This document shows, piece after piece, positions 9,401 through 18,696 of a stretch of 33,589 bases of DNA. Position numbers and translations under genes: made by a program. Under the pieces are notes generated by a model. The model did no database searches and was not told the DNA's origin. It worked only from the letters and a program-made list of their open reading frames with translations. The stretch spans positions 1 to 33,589 of the forward strand of contig JARNMJ010000050.1 of NCBI GenBank assembly GCA_029432795.1, given 5' to 3'. This DNA is from Pontiellaceae bacterium B12219 (GTDB lineage Bacteria > Verrucomicrobiota > Kiritimatiellia > Kiritimatiellales > Pontiellaceae). Every line of letters begins with the position of its first letter. The first letter of the stretch is position 1.

Positions 9401-9954
9401 AGCAAAACGCCGGTCCGGGTAACGAGGGAGCCGCCCGAAATTTCGAAATGGCCGATCCCCCCGGTGCCGATGTGAAGGCTATAGTTGTTAACTCCGCGAG
9501 CGATGCTCATAGCCCCGTTGTTGATTATAAGATTACCGGTGCCGCCACCGAGCCCCAGCTGAATGGCGTTGATGGAGGCTGTCCCTCCATTCATCGTCCA
9601 TGTTCCGGTTTCGCCATTGCGCCCAACGCGGGTGGCGGCTCCCGAGTTGTAGGTGGCGACCAGTGAGCCGCCGGTCTGTTCAAATTCGCCATCGCTCCCC
9701 TCGTAACCAATATGCAATCCCGAGAGGTTGGCAGACGTTCCGACGCTGAGCACGGATTTATCAGATCCCGTCTTATCAATATTCCAGTAGTTGTTTCCTG
9801 CGGCGGGCTCAATATCCCAGTTGGCGGCCGTGATGAAATTATTGTCGTTGAGGTTGTTTTCCCAGTTATACGTTGCGGCACAGGAATCCGTTGCGCTCAG
9901 CAATGCAACAGCCAGGGCCATCCCGCCATAAACCATTTTATTTTCCATCATCAT
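6418..9954 (-). CDS. Large secreted sialate-O-acetylesterase-type protein, five domains
   Basis: The protein has 1178 residues. The ATG at 9954 follows GAGG by five bases; two more ATG codons follow directly and are alternative starts. After a signal peptide (MALAVALLSATDSCA) come five parts. First is the Gly-rich beta-solenoid module (about 27-315). Second is a jelly-roll-like insert (about 320-490) absent from the 2659-5220 protein. Third is the MVLQRDIDVPVWGTAPAG Ig-like segment. Fourth is the SGNH esterase domain with SGQSNM near residue 585, GAIWYQGEQDA near 720 and DIHPTNK near 808. Fifth are two InlB-like repeats (VFDRWIGA and VFDVWSGD), then a tail with the sequence YTVDSSTNLVTGPW that is common at the ends of secreted PVC proteins. 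It is a paralogue of 2659-5220, so two acetylesterases bear the same targeting-like module. The start overlaps the stop of the decayed gene at 9951-10414. Confidence 0.9.
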   Translation of the reverse strand: MMMENKMVYGGMALAVALLSATDSCAATYNWENNLNDNNFITAANWDIEPAAGNNYWNIDKTGSDKSVLSVGTSANLSGLHIGYEGSDGEFEQTGGSLVATYNSGAATRVGRNGETGTWTMNGGTASINAIQLGLGGGTGNLIINNGAMSIARGVNNYSLHIGTGGIGHFEISGGSLVTRTGVLLDDDCTFTVNGSAASSIGIGTSGSVDGRWVQNAGTLKVRIDSGGLTPIVVADKGSGDWFGNVTFSNGALLDVDFLGAPLKGEWDVMSWDGTLTDFGLTFAPGVDPSVWGFEFVDTDSSGAPDTLRVKTGSIAVDAEYDFDVNAFSSSVSTNDYINDGQKTFLSEMQFPVPVTGASGFNDGSLDGACFSTGQFPATNTFTLNTELNPGGYDITGITTLAGAASDGANLANQKYEVWVSKVGSTGFSLLEAVEYMPFTSGTAGATKVSLSNSAGVLAGDVDQVRFIFMDDGQNSGTVYQEIDIHSSTVTPPQLILSKMFQNQMVLQRDIDVPVWGTAPAGAVVTVKLDGVTVAAPTADSSGKWTARIGSYPGDGGVAHTLTVSTPDEVDVVLSDVVFGDVYICSGQSNMARTLEGIGALPEIAMANYPLIRQVKVELDTSSSELDDPDTLYSWMSSTPAVAGEFCAVGYYFAKKVQAITGEPVGLLFSAWGGRQIQRFINPEGMAAVPALSAMLQNIENGKISSYYDIYNAMIAPMAPYGVRGAIWYQGEQDAGSGDGDIYQLKMRALIRGWRSKWAQDDFSFYSVQLCNFNTSADWPILRAAQLRSITEPDTGMAVIIDVGNDNDIHPTNKQDPGYRLAHWALANELGYEIPYSSPLFYGSVVEGSKIRILFDHADGGLMVGTKSGEDPVVETAGALENFEIAGANKVFVSATATIDADTVLVSAASVADPVYVRYCYVNAPVGGNKLYNRAGFPASPFRTDADYELEVYAGTGSATEVVEGTAIGITADSPAGGMVFDRWIGAASAIANPNASSTTVTMPDHDLYLLASYRSISETSYSITVNNGYGGGTSQSGSIINIEAAEAPAGQVFDVWSGDTQTVVNVNAASTTLRMPSGNVSLTAVYKTAEDRAFSKVDVTAFDVSPTNILLGFISLADHQYTVDSSTNLVTGPWIPFRYNVTGDGKLKEIMLEDDPLQAPFYYLRGTANSTLPPAGL

Positions 9955-10414
9955 TTTTTCCTCAGCTGTACATTTCCGACCGAATGGAAACAGACTGCAT
10001 AAACGTGATCATTCTCCACCCTGACACAAAATGTCAGCAAACCGGTTACCTTCAGATTTTCCAGGACCACTCGCTGAGGAGCCGATGTGGCCTCCTGATT
10101 GCTCCACAGCACTTCCTGCTTCACATCGCCGCCCCACAGACGGAGCGTCACCAAATTGGGCTTCTCCGGATCACATTTCAGCGTAACGGCTAAACCGCCC
10201 TCCACCTGAACCATACGCGGCCCGGCTCACCCATACCGCCCTTAATCAGCGGCGCCAGATTAGCCTCCACGTTATGCAGTGACTCCAATGCCGCATTCCT
10301 GAAAACCACAGAATCCAGCAGGTCGGTGGGAGCCAATGCTGCATGGCTGTTTAAACCGTCAGCTGAAGCGGAAAAAACAATCCCTAAAACAAACCGTCGA
10401 AATTGAATGCTCAT
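9951..10414 (-). pseudogene. Decayed secreted-protein gene, frameshifted and shortened
   Basis: The ATG at 10414 overlaps the TAA of the GH95-like gene by one base (TAATG), as in a coupled operon gene. It begins a signal-peptide-like stretch (MSIQFRRFVLGIVFSAS) followed by DLLDSVVFRNAALESLHNVE. The frame ends at 10190, but the next frame continues without a break of sense at about 10211. There VQVEGGLAVTLKCDPEKPN leads to VTLRLWGGDV and ends at 9951. Segments of the form CDPEKPN...VTLRLWGGD occur in N-terminal regions of large secreted glycosidases such as GH127/DUF6805-type proteins, from memory. Only about 150 codons remain, so most of the gene is gone. It could instead be two tiny real genes, but the smooth join and the coupled start favour decay. 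Confidence 0.55.
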
Positions 10415-12678
10415 TAATTTGATTTCACTCCCCAACGCCAGTCGGCATGGTATATTTTATCGACCGCGCCGATTGTATACGATCCGTTATACGCGGCATC
10501 AGAAACAAGCACCGTCGCACCCTTCGGGATCGTCAGCTCGACCAGACCGTCACCCAGCTGCTTCACGTTTTTTGCATCCAGGCCCGTCACTTTGATTTCG
10601 CCCTGAATACCGGTTTGCAGAAGGCATGGCGCTCCGGCCAGACTCTTGATTGAAACAAATTTGGTCTTCCCATCGGCCCGAACCGCACTCACCAGAAAAG
10701 CTCCTTCCGTGCGGAGATCCGCAAAGGATACATCCGGCCATTTCTCAGGAATGGCGGGGAATACCACGATTTTATCGTTCCAGCTCTGGATCAGCATATC
10801 CTCAATCGAACGGGCCGCCGCCAGCGGTGTTTCAATGACCGGAGAACCCTCTTTATAAAAGGTGTTCGGCAGGATCTTATCTTCAAAGAAATCCTGCAGA
10901 CGCTGTTCCGCCATGTTGCCGTTGCCGAAGAGCGAGAACATGGAGGACGAACCGGTGTAGGAATAACCTGCCAGCGCCTCCGGCATGCTCTGCCAATGCA
11001 ACAGCGATTTCATCGCCAGTTCGCGTTCGGCGGGATCATCCAGATCCATCGTGCTGAGCGGATAGATCATCATGAGGTGCGAATAGTGCCGATGCGATTT
11101 GGCGTAAGGCATATCCTTACCGATCATGAAGCCGGTTTCATCAACCGGATACGGTGTAAGACGGGTCAGGATATCTTCCCACGTCGGCAGCAGTGGATCG
11201 TCGAGGTCCAACGTTTCGCACGATTCAATCAACGTCTGACACCCCCAGCGCAGCAGTGACAAATCATACGTACAATCGCGCACATTTCCATATTCGGGCG
11301 ACTGCGTAACCGGCAGGTGCAGCGTTCCGTCGTCCCCTTCAATCAGGAAATGGCGGTAATAGTTCACAGACCGTCTGAGCAACGGGAAGATTTGTTCCTC
11401 CAGCATTACTTCATCCATCGTATAACGATACTGCATATAACAGTTATGCATGGCCCAAAGCAGGTTGCCGGTGGAAAGAATGCGCTTCTGGTTCGGATCG
11501 AGCGGATCACCCATCGGCGCAAGAAGATCCTGTCCGGAAACGGTATTGATCGCCGCCGAATCGGCGCGCATAGGTGCGGGCACATTCATCACGAGGTTGT
11601 CTCGATATTTATGAAGGATGTCCACCAAACCAATCGACAGTTCCGGATGGTTGGCCGGAAGCATATGAGAATAAGCCAATTGCACATTCAGGTTCCACCA
11701 TAGCGCCGGCCAGCCGGTCGGTTGCAGCCAGACGCCCTGGTTGTCGGCCAGCAATTTTCCGCCCTTGGTGGCGCAGGCCATTTTATAGTGCTGAATCCAG
11801 AAAAAACTTTCCATGCGTGCATCCGGCAGGGAAACAAAACTCTTCGGATAAAACTGATGCCACCATACGCGATGGCTCTTCAAGAGTTGTTCAATTGGCC
11901 GACCGCTTTCTGACGTCAGAACTGTAGCGGCCTCGTTCTTTGCCGTCGTTTCCGGGAACGTATGTGCCATGCTCGCAAACAGGGTCTTCGTTTTACCTTT
12001 TTCCTTCACGGTCCAGGCCGTCGCGGTCTGTCCGCCGCCGGTCAACGCCTGCGTGCAGATGTCGAAATCCTTAAACTGCTCAACCACCGGCTCCGGATTA
12101 CCGTCATATGCAGGACGATATTCCTTCCCGCCTTTCCGTTTGCCCTTGATGCGCGGGCAGAAAGCTTCTTCCGGATGCCATTCATAGGCAAATCCAACCT
12201 CGCTCAAATCAGCGGTCGTTTGAACTACCAGCAGATTTATTTCAGAATGGATAAAAGCGAGAAGTTCAAGATCACCCCGATCCGTGGTGATCGTTCCGGT
12301 GATCTCCGCATCCCACAGGTTCAGGCGCAGGTCGCAACCGATAATTTTTCCCACCGTATTCAGCGTGAAATAACCCACCGGCAAACGCGATGAATCGGGA
12401 AGCACTTCACCGGTCGCATTCTTGCCCGATACCGTGCGGTGTTCCTGCACATCGCCGCGCCCGATCTGAATGGTCAGTTGCTTTTCCGAAGTCTGGAAAA
12501 TCATACTCCCCATCACCCCGTTACCGATAAACGGCGCTTCGTCCCACAGCTGAGGCACTTTTTTGAAAACCAGATCCTGCTGCCCGATGTATTCCGGCCA
12601 ATCCACAGACACCGTTTCAGCGAAGCCTGTGAAAACACAAATAAACCATATCCAAATTATCCCTGTATATCTATGCAT
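10414..12678 (-). CDS. GH95-like secreted glycoside hydrolase, copy A
   Basis: I choose the ATG at 12678 (754 residues) because GGAG lies six bases before it and the product then begins with a signal peptide (YTGIIWIWFICVFTGFAE). An ATG at 12699 in frame lacks a good ribosome binding site. The N-terminal beta domain carries APFIGNGVMGSMIF, matching the PIGNGRLG motif of GH95. The (alpha/alpha)6 part has WNLNVQLAY (Asn329 and Asn331 match the paired Asn of GH95), SPEYG (Glu462 fits the catalytic acid) and SHRHYSHLMMIYPL. The usual DGNFG motif with the catalytic Asp is replaced by ETPLAA (Glu616). GH95 enzymes act on alpha-L-fucose or alpha-L-galactose ends. A close paralogue is at 19835-22117. 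The specificity is uncertain because of the altered motif. Confidence 0.82.
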   Translation of the reverse strand: MHRYTGIIWIWFICVFTGFAETVSVDWPEYIGQQDLVFKKVPQLWDEAPFIGNGVMGSMIFQTSEKQLTIQIGRGDVQEHRTVSGKNATGEVLPDSSRLPVGYFTLNTVGKIIGCDLRLNLWDAEITGTITTDRGDLELLAFIHSEINLLVVQTTADLSEVGFAYEWHPEEAFCPRIKGKRKGGKEYRPAYDGNPEPVVEQFKDFDICTQALTGGGQTATAWTVKEKGKTKTLFASMAHTFPETTAKNEAATVLTSESGRPIEQLLKSHRVWWHQFYPKSFVSLPDARMESFFWIQHYKMACATKGGKLLADNQGVWLQPTGWPALWWNLNVQLAYSHMLPANHPELSIGLVDILHKYRDNLVMNVPAPMRADSAAINTVSGQDLLAPMGDPLDPNQKRILSTGNLLWAMHNCYMQYRYTMDEVMLEEQIFPLLRRSVNYYRHFLIEGDDGTLHLPVTQSPEYGNVRDCTYDLSLLRWGCQTLIESCETLDLDDPLLPTWEDILTRLTPYPVDETGFMIGKDMPYAKSHRHYSHLMMIYPLSTMDLDDPAERELAMKSLLHWQSMPEALAGYSYTGSSSMFSLFGNGNMAEQRLQDFFEDKILPNTFYKEGSPVIETPLAAARSIEDMLIQSWNDKIVVFPAIPEKWPDVSFADLRTEGAFLVSAVRADGKTKFVSIKSLAGAPCLLQTGIQGEIKVTGLDAKNVKQLGDGLVELTIPKGATVLVSDAAYNGSYTIGAVDKIYHADWRWGVKSN

Positions 12679-12717
12679 TAAAGTCTCCAGTATTTTCATT
12701 TTCTATTTACGGGGAAA

Positions 12718-12736
12718 CTGTACGCTCCACGTACAG
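12718..12736. promoter_or_regulatory. Compact hairpin between the lyase and GH95-like copy A genes
   Basis: Perfect 7-base arms CTGTACG and CGTACAG enclose a five-base loop. It lies 36 bases past the stop of the lyase gene and 40 bases before the next start. On the minus strand it is followed only by TTTCCCC, so it may be a weak terminator, an mRNA stabiliser or an operator. Confidence 0.4.
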
Positions 12737-12772
12737 ATGGATCACCCTCAAACTTTCTTTTCGATCGGGTAA

Positions 12773-15700
12773 TTACTCAGAATGAGCCTCCTGCCGGATG
12801 AGCTTGCCATCCCTGAACTCCTGAATCATCACCTTGATGTCCTGCCCTTTTTCCAAGCCCTGGAAACTTATTTTGTGCGTGCGACCGTCTTTCAGCTCAA
12901 CAGTCAGCTGATTCGCGGACTGTGCCGTGACCTTTTCGACGATACTCTCTGTTTCGAACGGCTCAATCAAAGTCAGATACTGCGCCTGTTTTCCGGTGGT
13001 GCGGAAACTGAGCGATTTGCGGCGCTGCGCCTCATTCCCCAGCGGATAGTCGCCGCCCACCTGCGCTTTAAACCGAACAGCGTTGAGTGAGCTCAGATCC
13101 AACGTAATCGTTCCGTCGACATTTTCTTTTACCGGATTGGCCGGCACAGAAGCAGCGAACGGTTTACCGGCAATTTTAACCGGCCCGCCATAGTAGTCGA
13201 CGCCGCTTTCCGGATCGTTACGGATCTGGTCGAACGACAGGCCCAGATCGCTCAATGCAATTTCGTTGCCGTCTTTTGTCACAATCACGGGGTTGCCCCA
13301 GAACAGGGTTTTCTTGGCGTTGGCACGCGCGTCAGTTTTCGTAACGAGCGTCAGGGTTTTCATCCCCGCAACCGAAACATCAATTTCGTCACGACCCAGC
13401 ACCCATGCACCGAACTTTCCTTCGACGAGCGTCTGATCATCGCCTTTGACGGTGTACCAGAACTTACGGTTCACGCGGTGCGATTCCGGCAGGGCCCCGA
13501 TCATCACTTCACGGTCTCTCGGCCAGGCGGAATAGACATCCATTTTCAGTACGCCGTCTTCTCCGTAAATGCGGGTCCCTTCATTATCGGCCCCGTCCCC
13601 ATACTTCGTTTCGAAGCTGACTTTGGCGGTGCCTTTGGCATCATACCAGCTGCAGTCGGTAATCAGTTGCGCCGCCAGAATAGGATCCGGATTCATCTGC
13701 TCCGTATGACGCACCGGCTCGCTCCCCTGCTCGGCTTCCAACCCCTGGAAACCTTTAATGTTGAACAGGCAGTCATAGGTGTGCTCTTCATCACCGGACA
13801 GATAGTCGGCCAGCACAAAATAGTCGTCCGTCATCAGCATCATCCGGCGCTGGGTGACGCGGTCGGTCGACCACTCCCCGATGGAGCCGTAAACCGGCTC
13901 GTTTTCGGGCAGTGGCATATAGCGCCCTTCGGCCCAGCACTTTTCCTGGAACGTACCATCGAAGGCCTCATAATTCAGGCCTCCATACGGCGGGTTGGAC
14001 CAGCGCGCTTTGGTTTCAACCGCCGTCACCTGCATCAGCTCATTGGTGCTGAAGAAGAGCTTACTGCTTTCCACGGCTTCCTGCTGCTTCATGTCGACGA
14101 CAACCATATTGTGCGGTAACGAGGTCTGCACAAAGAAGGCATACATAAAATTCGGATAGCCATACCAGATGTGCTCCGGATTATAGAAACTGCGACCGTA
14201 ACGCATCATGGAGTTCAGTGCCGTGCGGTCAAAATGTCCGTGATAGCCGCCGTGCGATCCATATTTCAGGACGGCCTGAATGCGCTCGGCCGGCTCCTCC
14301 TGCGTGGAGCGCAGCATGGCCTGTCCGGCATTATCCGCAAACGCGGATCCAACCCCCAGTTCGGGCGTATTCTCCGGCAGATCTACCACCCCATACAACA
14401 GGTCGCGCTGGTCCAGATTTTTAATGATCGCCGCATAGGTTGGATCGCGGTAGACGTAATAGGCAATCTCGTAATAGTTTTCCTTAAACTTGTTTTCCAG
14501 CGAATCGTTGTTCGCCACCATCACGCCGTTGTAGTCGATGAAGGGCGGCAGGGCATCCCACATATTTTTAATCTTTGTGAATGGTTTATGCACCGGACCC
14601 CACTTTTGGAACGGCTTGCCATAGACCTGTTTTTTTCGCTCCTCAACGCCAACCGAGAAGACGTTGTATTCCTTGGAATAGGTCGCCGGAAATGCGGCAT
14701 CGACATAGTCGTAGCCAAACGGCTGAAGCGCCAGCGCGAGCTGCGTGAATTCGCTGGCCACCCAGGTATTGTAGCTGATGGAACATTCATACCACCAGCC
14801 GTCGGACATCACCCCATTGCGGAACTGATCCACCATCCCGCCGGAGCCGGTAATAAACCGGTCCGCCGTATGCAGATCCTGGATGGCCAGGGCGGAAAAC
14901 GCCGCGCCGGTCAGCATCGAAACGCGCCAGTTACCCGTGATGCACCAGTTCAGCGAGGAGTCGATGATTTTCTGATAGAGCCGGAACGTATGCGCAATGT
15001 TCGTGTGGTCTTCTTCCGATAACGCAGCGGAGTTATAGATCAGGTCGTAGGCAATCGCCATACGCTGAAAAAAGTGCCCTTCCTGAACCAGGCTGGCATT
15101 ACAACCCTGATTGGTTTTCGGATAGCCTTCTTCCGGATCGGACAGTTGCCGAAGAAACAGCGCCACCTTTTCGGCATATTTCTCATCGCCGGTCAACTGA
15201 TACGCAATCGCCGCCGCCTCTACATTTTTCTCTTCATAGGTCGAATAGAGATAAACCTGATTGTTTGAACGGGAAATCCCGTCTTTGTTGAGCGCCGGAA
15301 CCGTCCAGTTATCCGCCTTGGCGATATATTCCTGCGCAGCCTCCTTCGCCCATTCCACGGTTTCCGCTTTTTTGCGGATGGCATCCCAGCCCTCTTTGGT
15401 GAACAGGATATACGGATGCTCCAGATAACTGACGGTGGTGTATTCAATCGTGCCGGCATCTTTGCCGTTGGCCGAGGCACGGATCAGCTGCTTTTCATGG
15501 CCGCCCGGTGCCACACGCGAAGAGACCGCCACATTGACCTGGCAGGTTGCGCTTTCTCCGGGCGCCAGCGTCAGCTCCGCCGGAACAATCTCGGTGGTCA
15601 TCGTTTCGCGGCCGCGCGACATATAAGAGAGATCAATCAGCTGTTCTACGTCGGTACAGTTTGAAAGCTCCAGCGTGTAGGTGACTGTTTCACCGCCTTT

Positions 15701-16267
15701 GGCCGAAACCGAACGGATTTCACTGTCGAGACTAACGATGTCCGCCTTGACCACACGCGGATTTTCCAGCTTCACGTTGGCTTTCGATCCATCCGCCATC
15801 GCCGCTTTCAGACGGAATGTTTTGATGGTTTCGAGCAGAACCACGCGGCGCTGCAGGTCGAAGGAGTCGAACGGAACCGTGACCGTATGCCATCCCTTGC
15901 CCGCCACGCTGAGTTTGGAAGAAAAGGTATCGATGACGTCTTCGCTGCCTCCGTTGACCTTGCGCGGCACAATGTCCAGCTCGGCTACCGCCTTCAGCGG
16001 CTTGTCGTTGGGAAGGTATAGGTCGAAGCGCACCCCGTACTGGCCGCACCAGTTGCCGGAACCATCGTGGGCCGTACCAAGCCCGACACGATGCCAGCCC
16101 TTTTCTCCATCAGGATAGGTGTAGGAAGCAACGCCCGGCACCGTTAAGGAAGCCTCTCCCGTATTGGAGACCTCATTGAGCCCGTTCCATTCCTTCAAAT
16201 TGGTAAAATCAGCCCATACTGCCTGAACCAGACCAAGCACACAGAACCCTATTGTCTTCTTCATCAT
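12773..16267 (-). CDS. Secreted heparinase II/III-like polysaccharide lyase, full length
   Basis: The 1164-residue protein begins with a signal peptide (IGFCVLGLVQAVWA). Residues about 20-165 look like a carbohydrate-binding beta-sandwich, and about 170-285 like an Ig-type domain (TYTLELSNCTDVEQLIDLS). Residues about 285-640 form an alpha-helical toroid starting HPYILFTKEGWDAIRKK. Residues about 640-900 form the heparinase II/III beta-sheet domain with YGSHGGYHGHFDR near 668 and an SLPHNMVVVD segment. A further beta region follows to the end. The His- and Tyr-rich HGGYHGHFDR block is the recognisable active-site region. Lyases of this superfamily split uronic-acid polymers by beta-elimination (heparin, alginate, ulvan and others), and the sequence does not identify which. 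AAGGA lies ten bases before the ATG at 16267. A paralogue lacking the first 230 residues is at 30601-33492. Confidence 0.9.
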   Translation of the reverse strand: MMKKTIGFCVLGLVQAVWADFTNLKEWNGLNEVSNTGEASLTVPGVASYTYPDGEKGWHRVGLGTAHDGSGNWCGQYGVRFDLYLPNDKPLKAVAELDIVPRKVNGGSEDVIDTFSSKLSVAGKGWHTVTVPFDSFDLQRRVVLLETIKTFRLKAAMADGSKANVKLENPRVVKADIVSLDSEIRSVSAKGGETVTYTLELSNCTDVEQLIDLSYMSRGRETMTTEIVPAELTLAPGESATCQVNVAVSSRVAPGGHEKQLIRASANGKDAGTIEYTTVSYLEHPYILFTKEGWDAIRKKAETVEWAKEAAQEYIAKADNWTVPALNKDGISRSNNQVYLYSTYEEKNVEAAAIAYQLTGDEKYAEKVALFLRQLSDPEEGYPKTNQGCNASLVQEGHFFQRMAIAYDLIYNSAALSEEDHTNIAHTFRLYQKIIDSSLNWCITGNWRVSMLTGAAFSALAIQDLHTADRFITGSGGMVDQFRNGVMSDGWWYECSISYNTWVASEFTQLALALQPFGYDYVDAAFPATYSKEYNVFSVGVEERKKQVYGKPFQKWGPVHKPFTKIKNMWDALPPFIDYNGVMVANNDSLENKFKENYYEIAYYVYRDPTYAAIIKNLDQRDLLYGVVDLPENTPELGVGSAFADNAGQAMLRSTQEEPAERIQAVLKYGSHGGYHGHFDRTALNSMMRYGRSFYNPEHIWYGYPNFMYAFFVQTSLPHNMVVVDMKQQEAVESSKLFFSTNELMQVTAVETKARWSNPPYGGLNYEAFDGTFQEKCWAEGRYMPLPENEPVYGSIGEWSTDRVTQRRMMLMTDDYFVLADYLSGDEEHTYDCLFNIKGFQGLEAEQGSEPVRHTEQMNPDPILAAQLITDCSWYDAKGTAKVSFETKYGDGADNEGTRIYGEDGVLKMDVYSAWPRDREVMIGALPESHRVNRKFWYTVKGDDQTLVEGKFGAWVLGRDEIDVSVAGMKTLTLVTKTDARANAKKTLFWGNPVIVTKDGNEIALSDLGLSFDQIRNDPESGVDYYGGPVKIAGKPFAASVPANPVKENVDGTITLDLSSLNAVRFKAQVGGDYPLGNEAQRRKSLSFRTTGKQAQYLTLIEPFETESIVEKVTAQSANQLTVELKDGRTHKISFQGLEKGQDIKVMIQEFRDGKLIRQEAHSE

Positions 16268-16283
16268 AATTTTCTTATCCTTC

Positions 16284-18617
16284 TTAAAACTTCAATATTT
16301 TGCGTTCTCCGCACTTCAGGTGCAACGGTTGCACACTCCCGCGACAACGCACTTGAAAAACCCCGTCTCTCGTGGCTTCAATTTCAGCCACAACGAAATC
16401 CTCCGACCATTTCAAATTTACAATAGCGCCGTCCCGTGTCCGCAAGCCGCGCACTTCACCCTCCGGCCAGGCGTTTGGAAGCGCCGGAAGCAACCAGAGC
16501 ACCCGTTCGCCGCTTTCCAGTTTCATCTGGCTCTGCAGCAGCATCGTGCAGACCCCGCTGGTGTACCCGAAGTTGCCATCAATCTGGAACGGCGGATGCA
16601 TATCAAACAGATTCGGGTTAATCAGTTTCGACACCAGCGTCCGTATATTTCCATAGGCCGCTTCCGGACGCATCAGACAGGCTTCGATATTGATCAGCCA
16701 GGCACGGCTCCAGCCCGTATGCCCGCCGCCGTTTGCCAGTCGGAAGTCCAGCGAGTTCTGAATCGCTTTGACCATTTCGGTATCTTCAATAACGTTGTAC
16801 TGGCGCCCCGGGAAAAAGCCGTAGGCGTGGCTGACATGGCGGTGTCCCGCATTATTTTCCTTGAACGGCTCACGCCACTCCAGCAGGCGGCCATCTTCAC
16901 CAATTTTTCCCTCTCCAAGCTTTGGAAGAACGTCCTTTGCCTTTCTAACCTGATCATTTTCAATGCCCAATTCCTCGGCGGCTTCAACCAGATCCGAGAG
17001 CGATTCCCAGGCAATCATCAGATCGTGCGTATTGCCGCAGGAAATGGAGGCCTTCAGCTCCTCATCGCCCTCCATATAGATAAACTGGTTTTCCGGTGAC
17101 GTTCCCGGTCCCGTGATCCACTCACCGGATGCTTCATCAAAGTGAATCCAGCTCAGGATAAAGCGGGCATTGTTCTGAATCAGTGGCCAGGCCATGTTTT
17201 CCAGAAACTCACGGTCGCCGCTGTAACGATAATGCTCCATCAGGTGGGCATTGATCCACGCACCGTTCATCAGACTGGCCGCCCACATGGCGTTACCGCC
17301 GGAAAACGTTGTGTTTTTCCAGGCATTGATTGCATGCCCGCAGGTGAACCCTTCATAACCCAACGCATTGGCGAATGCCTGCCCCGCCGGCTGCATATCA
17401 CGCACCAGCTCGAGCATCGGCATGTGCAGGTCCCCCAGCCCCGTCACTTCGGCCGGCCAGTAGTTCATCTGCAGATTGATGTTCAGGTGATAGTCGCCCG
17501 ACCACGGGGCAACCAGCCCTTCGCTCCAGATGCCCTGCAGGTTATTCGGCAGACCGGTTTCGCGGTTGCTGGCCACCAGGGCATAGCGACCAAATTGAAA
17601 GAGCAATGTTTCAAGCTCCGGATCAGCTCCGCCGTTTTTATACTTCTTAATCCGTTCAGCGGTCGGCAGCCAGGCCACCTTTGGATCGCTCGTGCCCAGA
17701 TTGATCTCAAACCGCTCCATATAGGAACGCATCTCCGCCTGACCTTCGGCCAGCAACCCGTTCCAATCACTGGAAACGCCTTTGGCAAAATCTGCCTCAA
17801 TCTGCCCTTCCCAATCGATGAGCGGCTGATTCGGGTCGTCGTTATTATAATCCGTCCGCGCAGTAAAAAAGATCAGGGCTTCCTGTCCGCCTGTAACCCT
17901 CAGCGCACCCGCTTCCTCAGCGACATCTACGCCATGAATGAGCAGATGGCTTTGATATTTCGTGCCTCCGGTCGCCGCCTGCCCGCTCAGGATCAGTCGA
18001 TTTCCTTGAACCGAAACTTCATCGCGCGGATGCGTCAGCTCCACCGTAAAATCGAGTCCGCTTTTCCGTGTGGTCGAGATACGCAGGACAATCACATCGC
18101 GCTCCCGCAAGGCAATGGATTCGCACAGAATGACGCCATCCTTGTAAACAGCCTCTGAACGGTTCAGACCGGTGGAGAGATCGAGTTCATTCAGGATCGA
18201 TTCCGGTTCACCCACGCCGTTATGTATCAGTCTGGCCATCCCGGCAAATTCATAACTCTGCGGACGCCAAATCGGATCATCCGGATTCTTCGGCTGCAGG
18301 AGTTCTTTCGTCCAAAGCGCCTCGGCTTCTGCATAATTTCCGTCCACCGCCAAAGCCCGGACCTTTTCCATGACATCCGCGGCGTTGTCCGGATATTCGA
18401 CTTCCTGACGCGCCCAGATGGAATGCTCATTGAGATACAGTTTTTCTTCAGGAAACCCGCCGAGGGTCAGCAGACCGAGCCGTCCGTTACCGATTGGATA
18501 CCCTTCGTCCCATGCTGCAGCACCCTGATTGGAACGAACGATCAACTCCGCCTGAGCAAAGACACCTGCCGCCGAAACCAGCCCTATCATTCCGACCATC
18601 AACTTTATTTTATTCAT
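16284..18617 (-). CDS. Glycoside hydrolase family 95 (alpha-L-fucosidase type)
   Basis: The frame is open to 18758, but the ATG at 18617 has GAGAGGG just upstream and gives a signal peptide ([17 protein letters not shown]), so I use 777 residues. The N-terminal beta-sandwich starts with the [22 protein letters not shown] block of GH95. All catalytic landmarks of the family are visible. [14 protein letters not shown] carries the paired Asn379 and Asn381, SPENQF carries the acid Glu509, [13 protein letters not shown] is present, and DGNFG carries Asp680. GH95 members are inverting exo-enzymes removing terminal alpha-L-fucose or alpha-L-galactose, often from xyloglucan, mucin-like or algal glycans. 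The gene starts 80 bases after the GH43 stop and ends 17 bases before the lyase start. Among the three GH95-type proteins here this is the only one with an intact catalytic set. Confidence 0.93.
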   Translation of the reverse strand: MNKIKLMVGMIGLVSAAGVFAQAELIVRSNQGAAAWDEGYPIGNGRLGLLTLGGFPEEKLYLNEHSIWARQEVEYPDNAADVMEKVRALAVDGNYAEAEALWTKELLQPKNPDDPIWRPQSYEFAGMARLIHNGVGEPESILNELDLSTGLNRSEAVYKDGVILCESIALRERDVIVLRISTTRKSGLDFTVELTHPRDEVSVQGNRLILSGQAATGGTKYQSHLLIHGVDVAEEAGALRVTGGQEALIFFTARTDYNNDDPNQPLIDWEGQIEADFAKGVSSDWNGLLAEGQAEMRSYMERFEINLGTSDPKVAWLPTAERIKKYKNGGADPELETLLFQFGRYALVASNRETGLPNNLQGIWSEGLVAPWSGDYHLNINLQMNYWPAEVTGLGDLHMPMLELVRDMQPAGQAFANALGYEGFTCGHAINAWKNTTFSGGNAMWAASLMNGAWINAHLMEHYRYSGDREFLENMAWPLIQNNARFILSWIHFDEASGEWITGPGTSPENQFIYMEGDEELKASISCGNTHDLMIAWESLSDLVEAAEELGIENDQVRKAKDVLPKLGEGKIGEDGRLLEWREPFKENNAGHRHVSHAYGFFPGRQYNVIEDTEMVKAIQNSLDFRLANGGGHTGWSRAWLINIEACLMRPEAAYGNIRTLVSKLINPNLFDMHPPFQIDGNFGYTSGVCTMLLQSQMKLESGERVLWLLPALPNAWPEGEVRGLRTRDGAIVNLKWSEDFVVAEIEATRDGVFQVRCRGSVQPLHLKCGERKILKF

Positions 18618-18696
18618 AACCCTCTCTCCACACTCAACGATTTTCTGCTTTTCCCTCCCCGGCGCCTGTCGGCAAAGGAAACGCCGTGATGGAAAT

